Numbered from the stretch's first letter, positions 26,761 to 36,433 are shown. The stretch is 49,301 nt of DNA from Verrucomicrobiales bacterium (GCA_024636835.1 JAGXGH010000037.1:1-49301); one strand, 5' to 3'. A program made the numbers and translations. The notes: generated by a model from the sequence alone, not told the origin.

Positions 26761-27669
26761 ATGACCATGACTACGATCTTTAAGAAATCACACCAGCTCA
26801 GCGTTACCGCCGCATTGACACTCATCGTCGGTGCCGCGAGCATAGCCCACGGCGCGACCGTATACGAATCCTTCGATTACACCCCGGGCAGTGCTATCGT
26901 CGGTAAGAACGGCGGAACAGGCTTTAATGGAGCTTGGACGGGTGCCGGTACCACAAGCAACAACATCGTTGGAGCGGGACTTAGTTTTGGTAACCTTGAC
27001 GTCACTGGAGGATCTAATTTAAGATCTGATCGGACTGGCAGAGGCGTGACCAGTCGCACAATTTCGACCACATCGAAGGATACCTTACTTGCCGAATCAA
27101 CGATTTGGTTCAGCGTTTTGATGGATCCATCCGGCGGTAACGGATTTGCCAACAATACCTACGCCACCCTGATTTTTGGTGATACTGCTTTCGCTGACGC
27201 TAATGCTAGTGGCGCTCCCGTCTTGGCTGGCGGCAATGCTTTTGGAGTTGGATTTGTTGGCGATGAACCCGAGCCTAGCTCAACGGATGCCTCTCTTGTC
27301 GGCATTCAAAGCCTTGCATACAATGCTGGAACAGTTTCCACTAATGGTAACATTGTCCCTGGAGATGTTACTTCATTAATCGTCGGGCGGATTGACTTTG
27401 ACGACGTCGGCAGTGGTGGCAACGATGTTTTGAGACTCTACAGGGTTACAGATCCAAATCTTGCGTTGCCCGGGTCGGCTTTCGCAACGATCACAACAAA
27501 TCTGGATCAGTCTGGTTTCAACATTGTCTCGATTGCCGATCCTCAGACCGCTATTTTCGACGAGATCCGCATCGGCACTACCCTCGAGTCCGTGACAATT
27601 CCTGAGCCTAGTTCGCTAGCACTGGTTGGCCTCGGTGCATTGACCTTGCTCCGCGGCCGCCGGAAGTAA
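26761..27669 (+). CDS. PEP-CTERM sorted exported protein
   Basis: A 302-residue protein with an N-terminal signal peptide (LSVTAALTLIVGAASIAHGA) and a C-terminal PEP-CTERM tail: IPEPSS, a hydrophobic stretch, then RGRRK. This tail is recognised by exosortase (EpsH/XrtA-type) and marks proteins for processing at the cell envelope, often linked to exopolysaccharide. The mature part (ESFDYTPGSAIVGKNGGTGFNGAW) resembles other Gly/Asn-rich beta-sandwich proteins of this class. No exosortase gene is in the window. Confidence 0.92.
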   Translation: MTMTTIFKKSHQLSVTAALTLIVGAASIAHGATVYESFDYTPGSAIVGKNGGTGFNGAWTGAGTTSNNIVGAGLSFGNLDVTGGSNLRSDRTGRGVTSRTISTTSKDTLLAESTIWFSVLMDPSGGNGFANNTYATLIFGDTAFADANASGAPVLAGGNAFGVGFVGDEPEPSSTDASLVGIQSLAYNAGTVSTNGNIVPGDVTSLIVGRIDFDDVGSGGNDVLRLYRVTDPNLALPGSAFATITTNLDQSGFNIVSIADPQTAIFDEIRIGTTLESVTIPEPSSLALVGLGALTLLRGRRK

Positions 27670-27730
27670 TCCTTGAAAGCTTCTTTTCATCATAGCGGAG
27701 AATTGCCACAACGGTAATTCGCTGCTGGGG

Positions 27731-27752
27731 AGCGCTGAGCAGTAGCTCGGCA
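27731..27752 (+). repeat. REP-like palindrome, copy 1
   Basis: Contains GCTGAGCAGTAGCTCGGC, an imperfect palindrome (GCTGAGC/GCTCGGC, one G-T pair, loop AGTA). It matches 38518-38539 at 21 of 22 positions. It lies between two converging genes, a typical REP location. Confidence 0.65.
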
Positions 27753-27791
27753 AGTATAGACGCGGGAGGTAATCTATTTGTTACACTAACC

Positions 27792-28205
27792 CTATAACTT
27801 CGCCTGCAATTGTTGCCAAGCGGCGATGATCGCGTCGACTTGCTCTGGATCATAGAGCTGTTTGTCGTTGTGGCTCCAGACGACACCCGGCCATGCCGGA
27901 TCATCCGGGCTGCGACCGACGATGTGGATGTGCATCTGACGGACTTGATTGCCGATGCAGGCGACGTTGAGCTTGTCGGGGTGAAAGTGCTCGGAGACGA
28001 ACTGCGACACTTCGCGGATGGCTCGAGCCACCTCAATATAATGATCCGGGTCGAGTTGATGAAGGTCTTCGATGTTCTCGGCGACTTCCGGCACCAGGAT
28101 CAACCAAGGAAACAATGCGTTGTTTTTGAGCAGCACCAAACCGCCGGGCAGACGTCCAAGTGGAATCGTGCCCGCGGCCAGACGAGGATGCAGTGTGAAA
28201 GACAT
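27792..28205 (-). CDS. HIT-domain protein
   Basis: A 137-residue histidine-triad superfamily protein. It has VLLKNNALFPWLILVPEV, KLNVACIGNQVRQMHIHIVGRS and a C-terminal helix. The triad reads H-I-H-I-V, so the third histidine is replaced by valine; this occurs in a subgroup with QxHIHxVGR. HIT proteins hydrolyse or transfer nucleoside phosphates; the substrate here is unknown. ATG 28205 is chosen because the longer frame runs back into the sulfatase gene. It lies 121 bases after the sulfatase on the same strand. Confidence 0.85.
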   Translation of the reverse strand: MSFTLHPRLAAGTIPLGRLPGGLVLLKNNALFPWLILVPEVAENIEDLHQLDPDHYIEVARAIREVSQFVSEHFHPDKLNVACIGNQVRQMHIHIVGRSPDDPAWPGVVWSHNDKQLYDPEQVDAIIAAWQQLQAKL

Positions 28206-28326
28206 GCCTTGATGAAATGCTAGCGCTTGCTGAAAATCAAAGACGAAGTGGTGAATTCGGGAATTCGATGGTTCAGCGATTTTCAGCGGAATGCGAAAAC
28301 CCTCCGATTGGTAGCCGGACCGTTGT

Positions 28327-29811
28327 TCAACGCTTGGTGTTATCCATGATCTTTTTCCTGACGTGATACTCGCTCCATTGAGTGACATCATCCTTGATTT
28401 TGTCCCACTCATCTACGGTGATCCACCCGCTGCCGAAGGGACGCCGCGCATGGCGTCCGCGTTCCGTATGCTCGTACAACTCATCGGGTGGGCGGACTGG
28501 TTTGACGGGGTCGGACATTTCTGCAAGCCAAGCATCGTAGCGTTCTGCCATGGTTTTAACGATTTCCGGATGTTCACCGGAGAGATCTGTGGTTTCCAGA
28601 GGGTCTGCTTCGATGTTGTAAAGCCGCCATGATTTTTCATCACGAAATTTCACGATCCGCCACTGTTTCCAGCGGGTGATTTGTGAGCCGTGGGTATTCC
28701 AGAAAAGGATCCGGTCGGGGTCAGGCTGTTGTTTGTCCAAAAGTAAGGGGAGTAGGTTTTTACCCTCGCAGTGGGCAGGGAGTTCGGTTTGTGCGACGGC
28801 GGCTGCGGTGGCGTAGAAGTCAATGGTGCTCGACATGCCGGTGTAGGTCTCGCCCGCGGGAAGTGTGCCGGGAAAGGACACGATGGTGGGCATGCGATAG
28901 TTGCCTTCCCATTGGAGGTTGGAACGATTCTCGCCACCTTTTCCGCCGCGATAGGGCAGGGGACGAGCCTCAGCCCCGGGGTCGCCGCCGTTGTCACTGC
29001 TGAAGAGAATAAGCGTGTCTTCGGCAATGTTCATCTCTTTCAGCTTGTCGAGAATACGCCCGATCTGAATGTCGAGAGCGAGAAGTGAGGCTCGCAGGTA
29101 TTGACGCGGACGGTATTCCCCCTGGTGCTCAGGATAGAGTTGATCGAGATATTTCTTAGGCACCTCATGCAGTGGGGTATGAACTGCCAGTGGCACATAG
29201 TAGAGGAAAAATGGCTGCGCGGTCTTGCCATGGCGTGAAATGAAATCGACTGCGTAATCACCTTCCGTCTCCGTGAGGTAGGAACCGTCGAGGTCGAGAT
29301 ACCAAGAGCTATGACCGGTGTCTTCACCGTCTTTTGGGCGACGTACGGGTTGTTTTGCGGCCTCCATAAATCCGCGGTCCAGAGCACCTTGATCCCATTT
29401 CCCAATATCCCATTTCTCGAACCCAATGAAACCCGTTAGATAGCCTGCATCGCGAAGCGTTTCAGCGAGCGTCGCTTTGTCCTCGGGAATGGGGACACCT
29501 CGGGATAGACCGTATTTTCCGAAACGCTGTGTATACATGCCCATCATCAGCGCCGTACGACTTGAGCTACATGGAGCGTTGTGGGTGTAAGCATTAGTCA
29601 TGCTGATGCCCTGATCGGCCAATCGGTCGATGTTTGGCGTGCCGGGGTCAGGGCAACCAAAGGCACCGACGTCTCCGCGTGCGAGATCATCCACATAGAG
29701 GATGATGATGTTTGGTCTGCGCGTGTCCTCGGCGTGAAGCAAGCAAGGCAGACTCGTGCCGACGATGGCGAAAACAAAACTAATCGAGTTCAGGAAGACA
29801 GAATAAGGCAT
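28327..29811 (-). CDS. secreted sulfatase with atypical CSSSR active-site motif
   Basis: A 494-residue protein with a signal peptide (FAIVGTSLPCLLHA). It is a type I sulfatase with metal aspartates in YVDDLARGD (Asp41, Asp42), DNGGDPGA, and H-T-P-L-H in the middle. The formylglycine site reads C81-S-S-S-R85-TALMMG, where the consensus is C-x-P/A-x-R, so position +2 is serine. Cys81 and Arg85 are kept. It would remove sulfate esters from a glycan in the periplasm or outside. Its start is 138 bases from the divergent DUF6288-type gene, and a fucosidase lies 3.9 kb away, suggesting sulfated fucose polymers. Confidence 0.9.
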   Translation of the reverse strand: MPYSVFLNSISFVFAIVGTSLPCLLHAEDTRRPNIIILYVDDLARGDVGAFGCPDPGTPNIDRLADQGISMTNAYTHNAPCSSSRTALMMGMYTQRFGKYGLSRGVPIPEDKATLAETLRDAGYLTGFIGFEKWDIGKWDQGALDRGFMEAAKQPVRRPKDGEDTGHSSWYLDLDGSYLTETEGDYAVDFISRHGKTAQPFFLYYVPLAVHTPLHEVPKKYLDQLYPEHQGEYRPRQYLRASLLALDIQIGRILDKLKEMNIAEDTLILFSSDNGGDPGAEARPLPYRGGKGGENRSNLQWEGNYRMPTIVSFPGTLPAGETYTGMSSTIDFYATAAAVAQTELPAHCEGKNLLPLLLDKQQPDPDRILFWNTHGSQITRWKQWRIVKFRDEKSWRLYNIEADPLETTDLSGEHPEIVKTMAERYDAWLAEMSDPVKPVRPPDELYEHTERGRHARRPFGSGWITVDEWDKIKDDVTQWSEYHVRKKIMDNTKR

Positions 29812-29949
29812 TGCAGATTACTAAACGTGGACAGCAAATTTATCAAAGAAGAGTCGTCTATCTCTTCTCAGGTGAGGTTGATGAGGATTCAATTAGATCT
29901 TTGATCAATCGCACGATGAGATAACGTTCTCCTAGAACTGGGGATATTA

Positions 29950-32900
29950 ATGACCCCCAAATCAGGATTCATGAAAGCTATTTTTATTACCATTCTCGCG
30001 ATCGGCCTGGCTGCTGGCCTCGCCCCTGCCCAAGACGAATTCTACACGGAATCCCCTCTTTTTCACTACACACCTGACCCGAACGCATCGACAAACACCA
30101 TCGGCCGACTTGGCCCGATCGGGCTCGGCTTGGAACTGCGCAAGCCCGCTTTCACCATGCATATCAGCAATGTGGAGGAAGGCTCTCCTGCTGCAAAAGC
30201 GGGCAAGCTCAAGAAGGGGCAGATTATCGAGTCGATCAATGGCGAGGTGCTCAAGGACATCGATCCTCGAGTTCAGCTCGGCAATCTGATCACGGAAATT
30301 GAAGCTACTGATGGTCTGGTTCGACTGATGATCAAGGATAATCCGAAAGGAGATGCTTATCCCGTCGAGTTCAAGATTCCGGTGCTCGGCCCCTATAGCG
30401 ACACTTGGCCTGTCAACTGCGCGAAGTCTGACGCCATTATCAAACAAATGTCCGAATACCTCCGCGAGGCGGACGACTGGGGTTGGGGAGCCGCGCTCTT
30501 CATGTTGTCGACGGGGGAGCCCGAAGATCTGGAGGCGGTGCGCCAGCACTTCAGTGGCAAGTTGAGCACGGATAATCCCGGTTTTCCTTGGTCGATCGGT
30601 TACACCGGTATCGCCGTCTGCGAATACTATCTTCGCACCGGAGATGAAAGCGTGCTTCCTGCGATACAAGCCAAGCATGACTACCTCCTCGACAAGGTCT
30701 ACAACAGCTCATGGATGGGTCGAGGGGGGGCGAGTTTTAATTACATGGCCGGTGGTCACCTGAATGCGGCGGGCTTGCACTGTGTGACTTTTTTGTTGAT
30801 GGCGAAGGAATGCGGCGTCGATGTTGACGAAGATTTTCTCAAGGACACCTTCCGCCATCTCTACCGCTATGCAGGCCGAGGCAACGTGGCCTATGGCGAC
30901 CAGATGCCAGAGACAGGTATGACTGATAATGGCAAGGTGGGTAAGCTGACCTTTCTCCTTCAGGCGGCGGCCAATCTGACCCCAGAAGGGGAGAGCTCGG
31001 TCTATGCCAAGGCCAGAGATATTAGCGCCACCAAGAGTTTTTATTCTACCTCGTGGCTATTTCACGGGCACACTGGTGGCGGCATCGGTGAACTTTGGAG
31101 AGGCCCCGCCATGGGGATGGTCAAGGACAAGAGGCCCGCGCAATACCGCTCGTTCATGGATGAGCGACGCTGGATGTATGAGTTGGCCCGCACTCATGAT
31201 GGTGCTTTCGGCTGGGCAGCTGGACAGAATGTCAACTACACCGGCGTCAACACCGGTAAGCCCGGTGGCAACTATATTCCACTGATCTATACACTTCCCC
31301 GTAAACAGCTGCGTATTTTCGGTGCACCTGCCACTCAGTATTCCCATACTTACCAACTTCCTGAGCGCGCTTGGGGGACAGCTGCCGATGATGCGTTCTA
31401 CTCTCTCGAAGCGGGAGAGTATGCTCCGGGAAAACGCTTGGATGTTAGCAAGGAAACCATACGTAACGGGGCGTCCAAGGCTATTTTTGATCGCCTTAAG
31501 CAACCGGACCTTGCCGAAGATGTGCTGCATGGCTATGCCCTGCACATTGATCAAGCGATACGTGACTCAGCCATGGGGCAGATCAATAAGCGCGGCTTGC
31601 ATCACCTGACGATGAAGTTGCTTCGATCCAAGGACCCTCGGGGTCGCCACACCGGCATCATGGGGGTGAGTGGATTGCCCAAGCCCATGTCTGATGAAGT
31701 AGCCGGTCTGCTTACCGCTATGATCGAGGATGACAAGGAGTCGTGGTGGGTCGTCATGGAGGCCTTGAAAAACCTTGAGAACGCCAGCGCAGATCAGTTG
31801 GCTCCTCATGAGGCAGCGATCGAAAAGTGGCTGGCTCACGATGACTGGTGGCTGCAAGCTGCCGCGATCAAAGCGGCATCGCCCTTGGTGGTGGACGAAA
31901 GATATTACAAGCGGCTGATTCCTCAGATCGCCAAGCACATGGCGACTAATCAGCGGCCGGGATTGTCCAGGTATTTTCAGGATATAGCAAAGCTGACCCG
32001 CAATGCAGATGCCCCCATTCAGGAGTTTGCCAAAGAGCAGTTCGCCAGCGCCTACGCGGAATACCCCGAACAGATTTCTGCTCCAGGTGGTCAGGATATG
32101 ACGAATGGCACTGAGTATATGATCAGAAGCGTCGCTCGAGCACTTGCCGATACGCCGGATGGGCTGGAGGCGCTCTATAAAGTCGCGAAAAAACGCTTTC
32201 CTGATATGTCGCTGCCCCACAAAGAGCTTTATCTGGAGGCCGATACCTCTCGTTTAGGCCCCGAACTACAGGAGTCGATGAAACGGATTATTCTAGAGGA
32301 TCTGATTCCTGAATACATTGGCAAGGGTAATCATCCGCAATCGAACCGCGGTTATCTTCTCAATGAGGCCACCAGCAGCGAACCTCTCGATTGGGGGTTC
32401 TACTATCGTGAGCCCCGGATGGCTGGTCTGGTGGAGTTGTATCAACGCGCGGGTATTGACGATTATAACTGGCACGATTACGGCCCGAAGTGGAACGAGA
32501 TGGAGTGGCAATACTACAGCTTCAATCCGCTGGAGAAGAAACTGCCGGGAACCGGAACCCGCTATCGCGAGGTGACTTTACCCGAGGGAATGGCCGACTG
32601 GTTCAAGCCTACGTTTGATTCTGAAAAAGCCGGTTGGAAAACTGGAAAGCAACCTTTCGGGCAGCTCAATGGAAAGATAGTCGACAGCCTGCGGGGTTGT
32701 GGTCTCGACTTCTGTCGCTGCGACAATCCGATGCACACGCTGTGGGAAAACGAGGTGATGCTGATGCAGGGCAACTTCAATTTCCCGGCATTCAAGGAAG
32801 GTCATCGCTACCGTGTGGTAGTCGGAGGCATGTCGCACGTGCACGGCGGCGATGGCTTTAAGGTCTACGTCGATGGGAAGCCGATGTTTGAACGTGATCG

Positions 32901-33531
32901 CGGTGTGGGTAAGCGAGAAGGAAGCAAGCCCTTAGCTTATTATATCGATAAGGCGTGGTGGCCGGATTTTGAGAAGGATAAAACCTCAATGGCTGCAATG
33001 AGTTTTCTTCGGATGGATCAAGATACAACGCGTCGACACTTCTCGATCTGGCTGCAGGAAATGAAAGTACCGGCGATGGACCGAGAGGCCATCCTCAAAT
33101 CGGCGAGCAAAGTTCCGATGCTTTCGACAGAATGGCAGGCACAGCAAGACACCATGCGAAATACCGGTGACGACGATGGCAAATATGTCTGGAGTGGCAA
33201 GTTTGTACCCAATTCAAAGATTCAAGGGGCATGGACGCAGATCGGTCAAGTCCAGAGCATGGAGGAATTCGAGCCAGGCGGACCCATCAAAAGCAGCAAG
33301 CAATGGCCTCTGCAGGAAATCGCTTTCAAGGATCATGGTGAGACTCACGACGGCCTTATGATCTGGTCGGATACTATGCTACTCGACCTGAGACAGAACG
33401 AAGCTCTGAAAATGACGCCCAAGTCGATCAATGGCATGGAGTATCTCTTCATCGAGGCTGGCGGCTTCCAGACCAAGCATGGACCGGACTGGACACCACC
33501 ATTATATGTAATGAAGCGCAACCAAGGGTAA
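29950..33531 (+). CDS. large secreted DUF6288-type protein with PDZ domain
   Basis: A 1193-residue protein whose signal peptide begins at the second ATG (29971: MKAIFITILAIGLAAGLAPAQ). Residues about 50-135 form a PDZ-like domain (EEGSPAAKAGKLKKGQIIESINGEVL). About 150-480 resembles an alpha/alpha-toroid (SDAIIKQMSEYLREADDWGWG, GGHLNAAGLHCV, HGHTGGGIGELWRG), followed by HEAT-like helices and a C-terminal beta region. The order matches a family I know as DUF6288, common in Planctomycetota and Verrucomicrobiota near sulfatases. Enzymatic function is not established; a role in glycan use is guessed from context. The stop codon TAA at 33529 lies inside the interspersed hairpin repeat. Confidence 0.8.
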   Translation: MTPKSGFMKAIFITILAIGLAAGLAPAQDEFYTESPLFHYTPDPNASTNTIGRLGPIGLGLELRKPAFTMHISNVEEGSPAAKAGKLKKGQIIESINGEVLKDIDPRVQLGNLITEIEATDGLVRLMIKDNPKGDAYPVEFKIPVLGPYSDTWPVNCAKSDAIIKQMSEYLREADDWGWGAALFMLSTGEPEDLEAVRQHFSGKLSTDNPGFPWSIGYTGIAVCEYYLRTGDESVLPAIQAKHDYLLDKVYNSSWMGRGGASFNYMAGGHLNAAGLHCVTFLLMAKECGVDVDEDFLKDTFRHLYRYAGRGNVAYGDQMPETGMTDNGKVGKLTFLLQAAANLTPEGESSVYAKARDISATKSFYSTSWLFHGHTGGGIGELWRGPAMGMVKDKRPAQYRSFMDERRWMYELARTHDGAFGWAAGQNVNYTGVNTGKPGGNYIPLIYTLPRKQLRIFGAPATQYSHTYQLPERAWGTAADDAFYSLEAGEYAPGKRLDVSKETIRNGASKAIFDRLKQPDLAEDVLHGYALHIDQAIRDSAMGQINKRGLHHLTMKLLRSKDPRGRHTGIMGVSGLPKPMSDEVAGLLTAMIEDDKESWWVVMEALKNLENASADQLAPHEAAIEKWLAHDDWWLQAAAIKAASPLVVDERYYKRLIPQIAKHMATNQRPGLSRYFQDIAKLTRNADAPIQEFAKEQFASAYAEYPEQISAPGGQDMTNGTEYMIRSVARALADTPDGLEALYKVAKKRFPDMSLPHKELYLEADTSRLGPELQESMKRIILEDLIPEYIGKGNHPQSNRGYLLNEATSSEPLDWGFYYREPRMAGLVELYQRAGIDDYNWHDYGPKWNEMEWQYYSFNPLEKKLPGTGTRYREVTLPEGMADWFKPTFDSEKAGWKTGKQPFGQLNGKIVDSLRGCGLDFCRCDNPMHTLWENEVMLMQGNFNFPAFKEGHRYRVVVGGMSHVHGGDGFKVYVDGKPMFERDRGVGKREGSKPLAYYIDKAWWPDFEKDKTSMAAMSFLRMDQDTTRRHFSIWLQEMKVPAMDREAILKSASKVPMLSTEWQAQQDTMRNTGDDDGKYVWSGKFVPNSKIQGAWTQIGQVQSMEEFEPGGPIKSSKQWPLQEIAFKDHGETHDGLMIWSDTMLLDLRQNEALKMTPKSINGMEYLFIEAGGFQTKHGPDWTPPLYVMKRNQG

Positions 33532-33692
33532 TACCAAATCTTGGTATTGATCTGACGCGTCGCGTATAACCGCTGCGCGGCATGCGATTGATAAGTGATA
33601 GCCAATCTTAGTATTGATCTGACGTAAGTGGATGCTTAGTTGGTTGATCGTGAGCTACTTGTGCGCGGCGAATAGTCGTATTTTTATTCGGA
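33530..33692 (+). repeat. interspersed hairpin repeat, copies B and C
   Basis: Copy B (33530 to about 33560) begins AATACCAA-ATC-TTGGTATT over the preceding gene's stop codon and is identical to copy A for about 30 bases. Copy C (about 33601-33692) begins AGCCAATCTTAGTATTGATC and aligns with the whole of copy A to the final TATTCG-like end. The two copies stand in tandem in the same orientation, filling the 168-base gap between converging genes. Confidence 0.75.
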
Positions 33693-33699
33693 ACAGGTA

Positions 33700-35100
33700 T
33701 TACTTGGTTTTGATGCGGTAAACCAAGCCGTGCGGGTTGGGTGCTTGATCGGGAAGGGAAACTTGCAGGCCTTCTGCGGTGTGCTCCCAGTTGATCTGCT
33801 CATTCGATCCGAGGAGTTGAATGGAGCGAATGTTGAGCTTAGGCATATCCTTTTGATTGAATGCCTTGAGGAGAAGCGGGGCTTCCTGCCACTTTGTGCA
33901 AATGGCATAGATGATGTTTCCCTTTGCGGTGAAATAGATGGATTCCCCTTCATCGTGGACTCGCCAGGCAGCAGTGCCGCGGATGGCCTCGCCGTTGACA
34001 TCCATCCATTTACCAGCTTCCAGAAGACGGTCGATACAGGGCTGTGGGAAGGTTCCCTCGGCTGTCGGCCCTACATTGAGCAGGTAGTTGCCGCCTTTGC
34101 TGGCAATATCAGCCAGACGGCGAATGATCTCTCCGGGTTCCACCCATTTGTGGTCGTTTTTATTGTAACCGTAGCTGGTGTTCATCGATCCCGGGTTTTC
34201 CCACTCGAAGCTGATGGAGTTCTCAAGAATTTTGTTATCGCCCGAGGAAATGTAGTCGCAGTAGGGCGGCGGGACTTCCTTGGGAAAGACCGGACTCCAG
34301 ATTCGGCTATTAATGATCGTGTCGGGGCTGAGTTCTCGAATCGTATTGTAGGTGCGCTTTATCTGATCCGGGGATTTCATCTCGATGGCATCAAACCAAA
34401 TCAAATCGATGTCGTACTGAGTGATCAGTTCCTTGATCTGAGGTAGAGCAATTTCCTCGAAGTAGCGGTCAAAATCCTCGTCGCTGGAGTTCGGGAAATC
34501 CCAGGTGTTGGTTTGTTTGTAGCGGTTGCCTGGGCCGGTGGGACGATACCAGTCGCGATCGACCGAATAATAAACCCCAAAGTGCAGGCCGGCCCGGTGG
34601 CAGGCTTTTTCGAGTTCTGCGATAATATCACGCTTGTAGGGTGTGGCGTCCATCACATCGTAATCCGTGACCTTGGAATCGAAGATGCTGAAGCCGTCGT
34701 GGTGCTTCGCGGTAATCACGACATATTTCATGCCCGCCTTCTTTGCCACATCGACCCAGGCATTGGCGTCGAATTTTTCGGGATCAAAACGTTTCGCCAG
34801 TTCGGCATATTCCTGGCGAGGGATTTTCTCACTGAACATGATCCATTCAGAATAGCCGTGATCATAAACCTTATCCTTCCACGTGCCGGCGGGTATCGCG
34901 TAGAGCCCCCAATGAAGAAAAAGTCCGTAGCGAGCGTCTTTCCACCACTCGATGCGATCCTGGCGAGCTTCTTCCATCTGGGCGGCCGAGGCGGCTTCCT
35001 CTGATGTCGCGTCCGCTGAGTAAGAGAGGCTTTTGCCCCCCGTGATTGTCATGGCAAGTAGTGAAAGAACGAGGGGTTGGACGAGGTATTTCATAATCAT
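33700..35100 (-). CDS. secreted alpha-L-fucosidase, GH29
   Basis: A 466-residue protein with a signal peptide (YLVQPLVLSLLAMTITGG). GH29 hallmarks: DARYGLFLHWGLYAIPAGTW, VVITAKHHDGFSIFDS (His133, His134), and the nucleophile Asp237 in DLIWFDAIEM. YLLNVGPTAEGTF precedes the C-terminal beta domain. The enzyme cleaves terminal alpha-L-fucose with retention. The second ATG (35094) is an equally good start. The gene is divergent from the peptidase at 35321 and lies in a neighbourhood with a sulfatase and DUF6288-type protein, fitting use of fucose-rich sulfated glycans. Confidence 0.95.
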   Translation of the reverse strand: MIMKYLVQPLVLSLLAMTITGGKSLSYSADATSEEAASAAQMEEARQDRIEWWKDARYGLFLHWGLYAIPAGTWKDKVYDHGYSEWIMFSEKIPRQEYAELAKRFDPEKFDANAWVDVAKKAGMKYVVITAKHHDGFSIFDSKVTDYDVMDATPYKRDIIAELEKACHRAGLHFGVYYSVDRDWYRPTGPGNRYKQTNTWDFPNSSDEDFDRYFEEIALPQIKELITQYDIDLIWFDAIEMKSPDQIKRTYNTIRELSPDTIINSRIWSPVFPKEVPPPYCDYISSGDNKILENSISFEWENPGSMNTSYGYNKNDHKWVEPGEIIRRLADIASKGGNYLLNVGPTAEGTFPQPCIDRLLEAGKWMDVNGEAIRGTAAWRVHDEGESIYFTAKGNIIYAICTKWQEAPLLLKAFNQKDMPKLNIRSIQLLGSNEQINWEHTAEGLQVSLPDQAPNPHGLVYRIKTK

Positions 35101-35320
35101 GGTCGGCTGTGATCACTGTTAACTTTAAACAGAGATCGGTTCCCGCAAGCCAGATATGAGTTTTCGACCAATTTTACATTAGCAACGGGGTTTCCTTCCC
35201 AATACCATCAGTTCTCGTTTTTTCTACAGACGCGAATCTTAAATCATATACTGCCTTCCCTGACCATTCATTATTCAGGTGCCATTTACCAAAGCCGCAA
35301 GTCACAATAATTATCACGCC

Positions 35321-36433
35321 ATGTTGAAATCACTTCTTATATTTGCCATCTCATTGACCACTATCGCTGCTGCTCATGAGGTAAAACCCATCACCCCGGA
35401 AATCGCCGAGCAATATGGGCTCGACCGGGAATTCTTTAAGAAAGGAACGATGGCCGAAGGGATCTTCATCGCCACCTCCGGCAAAGTCTCCGACTACGCC
35501 CACTTGGAGGCTGCCTACCAGTTCGGCAATATGATGTCGCTGCTGAAACCAGAGATTGCTCAAAGAATTCGCGACGGCAAAGTTCTCTGTATTCTCGTCG
35601 GTCACAAAGAACTTACCTCTGACATTCCGCAATTTAAAAGCGATAAAGTTGGCGAGGAACTCGACTTCTACAATTGGCGTAGCCGTGGGTTTCTCACCTT
35701 GATCGACAAACGGCCTACGGTGCTTTTTTCCGAAGAAGACGTCCTCGAGTTCGAGGGCGGCATGCAACTCGAGAGCATCCTCATTCATGAGTTCGGCCAT
35801 GTTATTCACCGTCCTGGTTTTCCAGATGGTTTCGACGAGGAATTGATGGCGACATGGAAGGCAGCCAAAGAGGCAGGGCTATGGAACGATGGCTACGCCT
35901 CGCAACGCTTCCGCCGCGTGAGGGGTGATCAGCCGGTTCTGCTTCTCGATGCATTAACGAAATCCTTTCCCGATCAATCTCCGGAGTTCCTTCGCAAGTG
36001 TCTCGATTCCGGTGACATCATCGTGAACGGCAAGCCTACCAACTCAAAAGTGAAGGTCACCGAGAAAGACAAAGTCCGTATCGTCTTCGGTGGCCCCAAA
36101 GATTGCTACGCCAGTAAGAACCGCGGCGAGTATTTTGCCGAGATCGTCCAGTCTTGGTTCAATACCAACCGCACGATGGATCACGACCACAACCACATCG
36201 ACACCCGCGAGGAATTGAAAACTTACGACCCCGGCGCCTACAAATTTCTGCAGAAGATCTTCAACGACGATCCATGGCGGTTTGTCTCACCGCGTGAACG
36301 GGCCGGACAAGATCACCTTAAAGGTTACGACCCGAAATTAGCCCCCGTTGTTGTTCAACCAGACTTCATCAAAGACGCTGCGAATGATTATTACGACAGC
36401 TATTGGGCCGACTATTGGCAACGCCTGAAGTGA
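35321..36433 (+). CDS. secreted zinc metallopeptidase with S4-like insertion
   Basis: A 370-residue protein with a signal peptide (LLIFAISLTTIAAA). The zinc site is HEFGH (156-160) and a probable third ligand lies in GEYFAE (270-274). The tail REELKTYDPGAY parallels the protein at 25770. Between zinc site and third ligand, residues about 207-258 read like an S4 RNA-binding domain (LLDALTKSF...SPEFLRKCLDSG-IIVNGKP...KVTEKDKVRI). S4 domains act on RNA in the cytoplasm, so its presence in an exported peptidase is odd; here it may be a structural or exosite module. ATG 35321 starts the signal peptide. First gene of a likely four-gene run to 38461. Confidence 0.8.
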   Translation: MLKSLLIFAISLTTIAAAHEVKPITPEIAEQYGLDREFFKKGTMAEGIFIATSGKVSDYAHLEAAYQFGNMMSLLKPEIAQRIRDGKVLCILVGHKELTSDIPQFKSDKVGEELDFYNWRSRGFLTLIDKRPTVLFSEEDVLEFEGGMQLESILIHEFGHVIHRPGFPDGFDEELMATWKAAKEAGLWNDGYASQRFRRVRGDQPVLLLDALTKSFPDQSPEFLRKCLDSGDIIVNGKPTNSKVKVTEKDKVRIVFGGPKDCYASKNRGEYFAEIVQSWFNTNRTMDHDHNHIDTREELKTYDPGAYKFLQKIFNDDPWRFVSPRERAGQDHLKGYDPKLAPVVVQPDFIKDAANDYYDSYWADYWQRLK

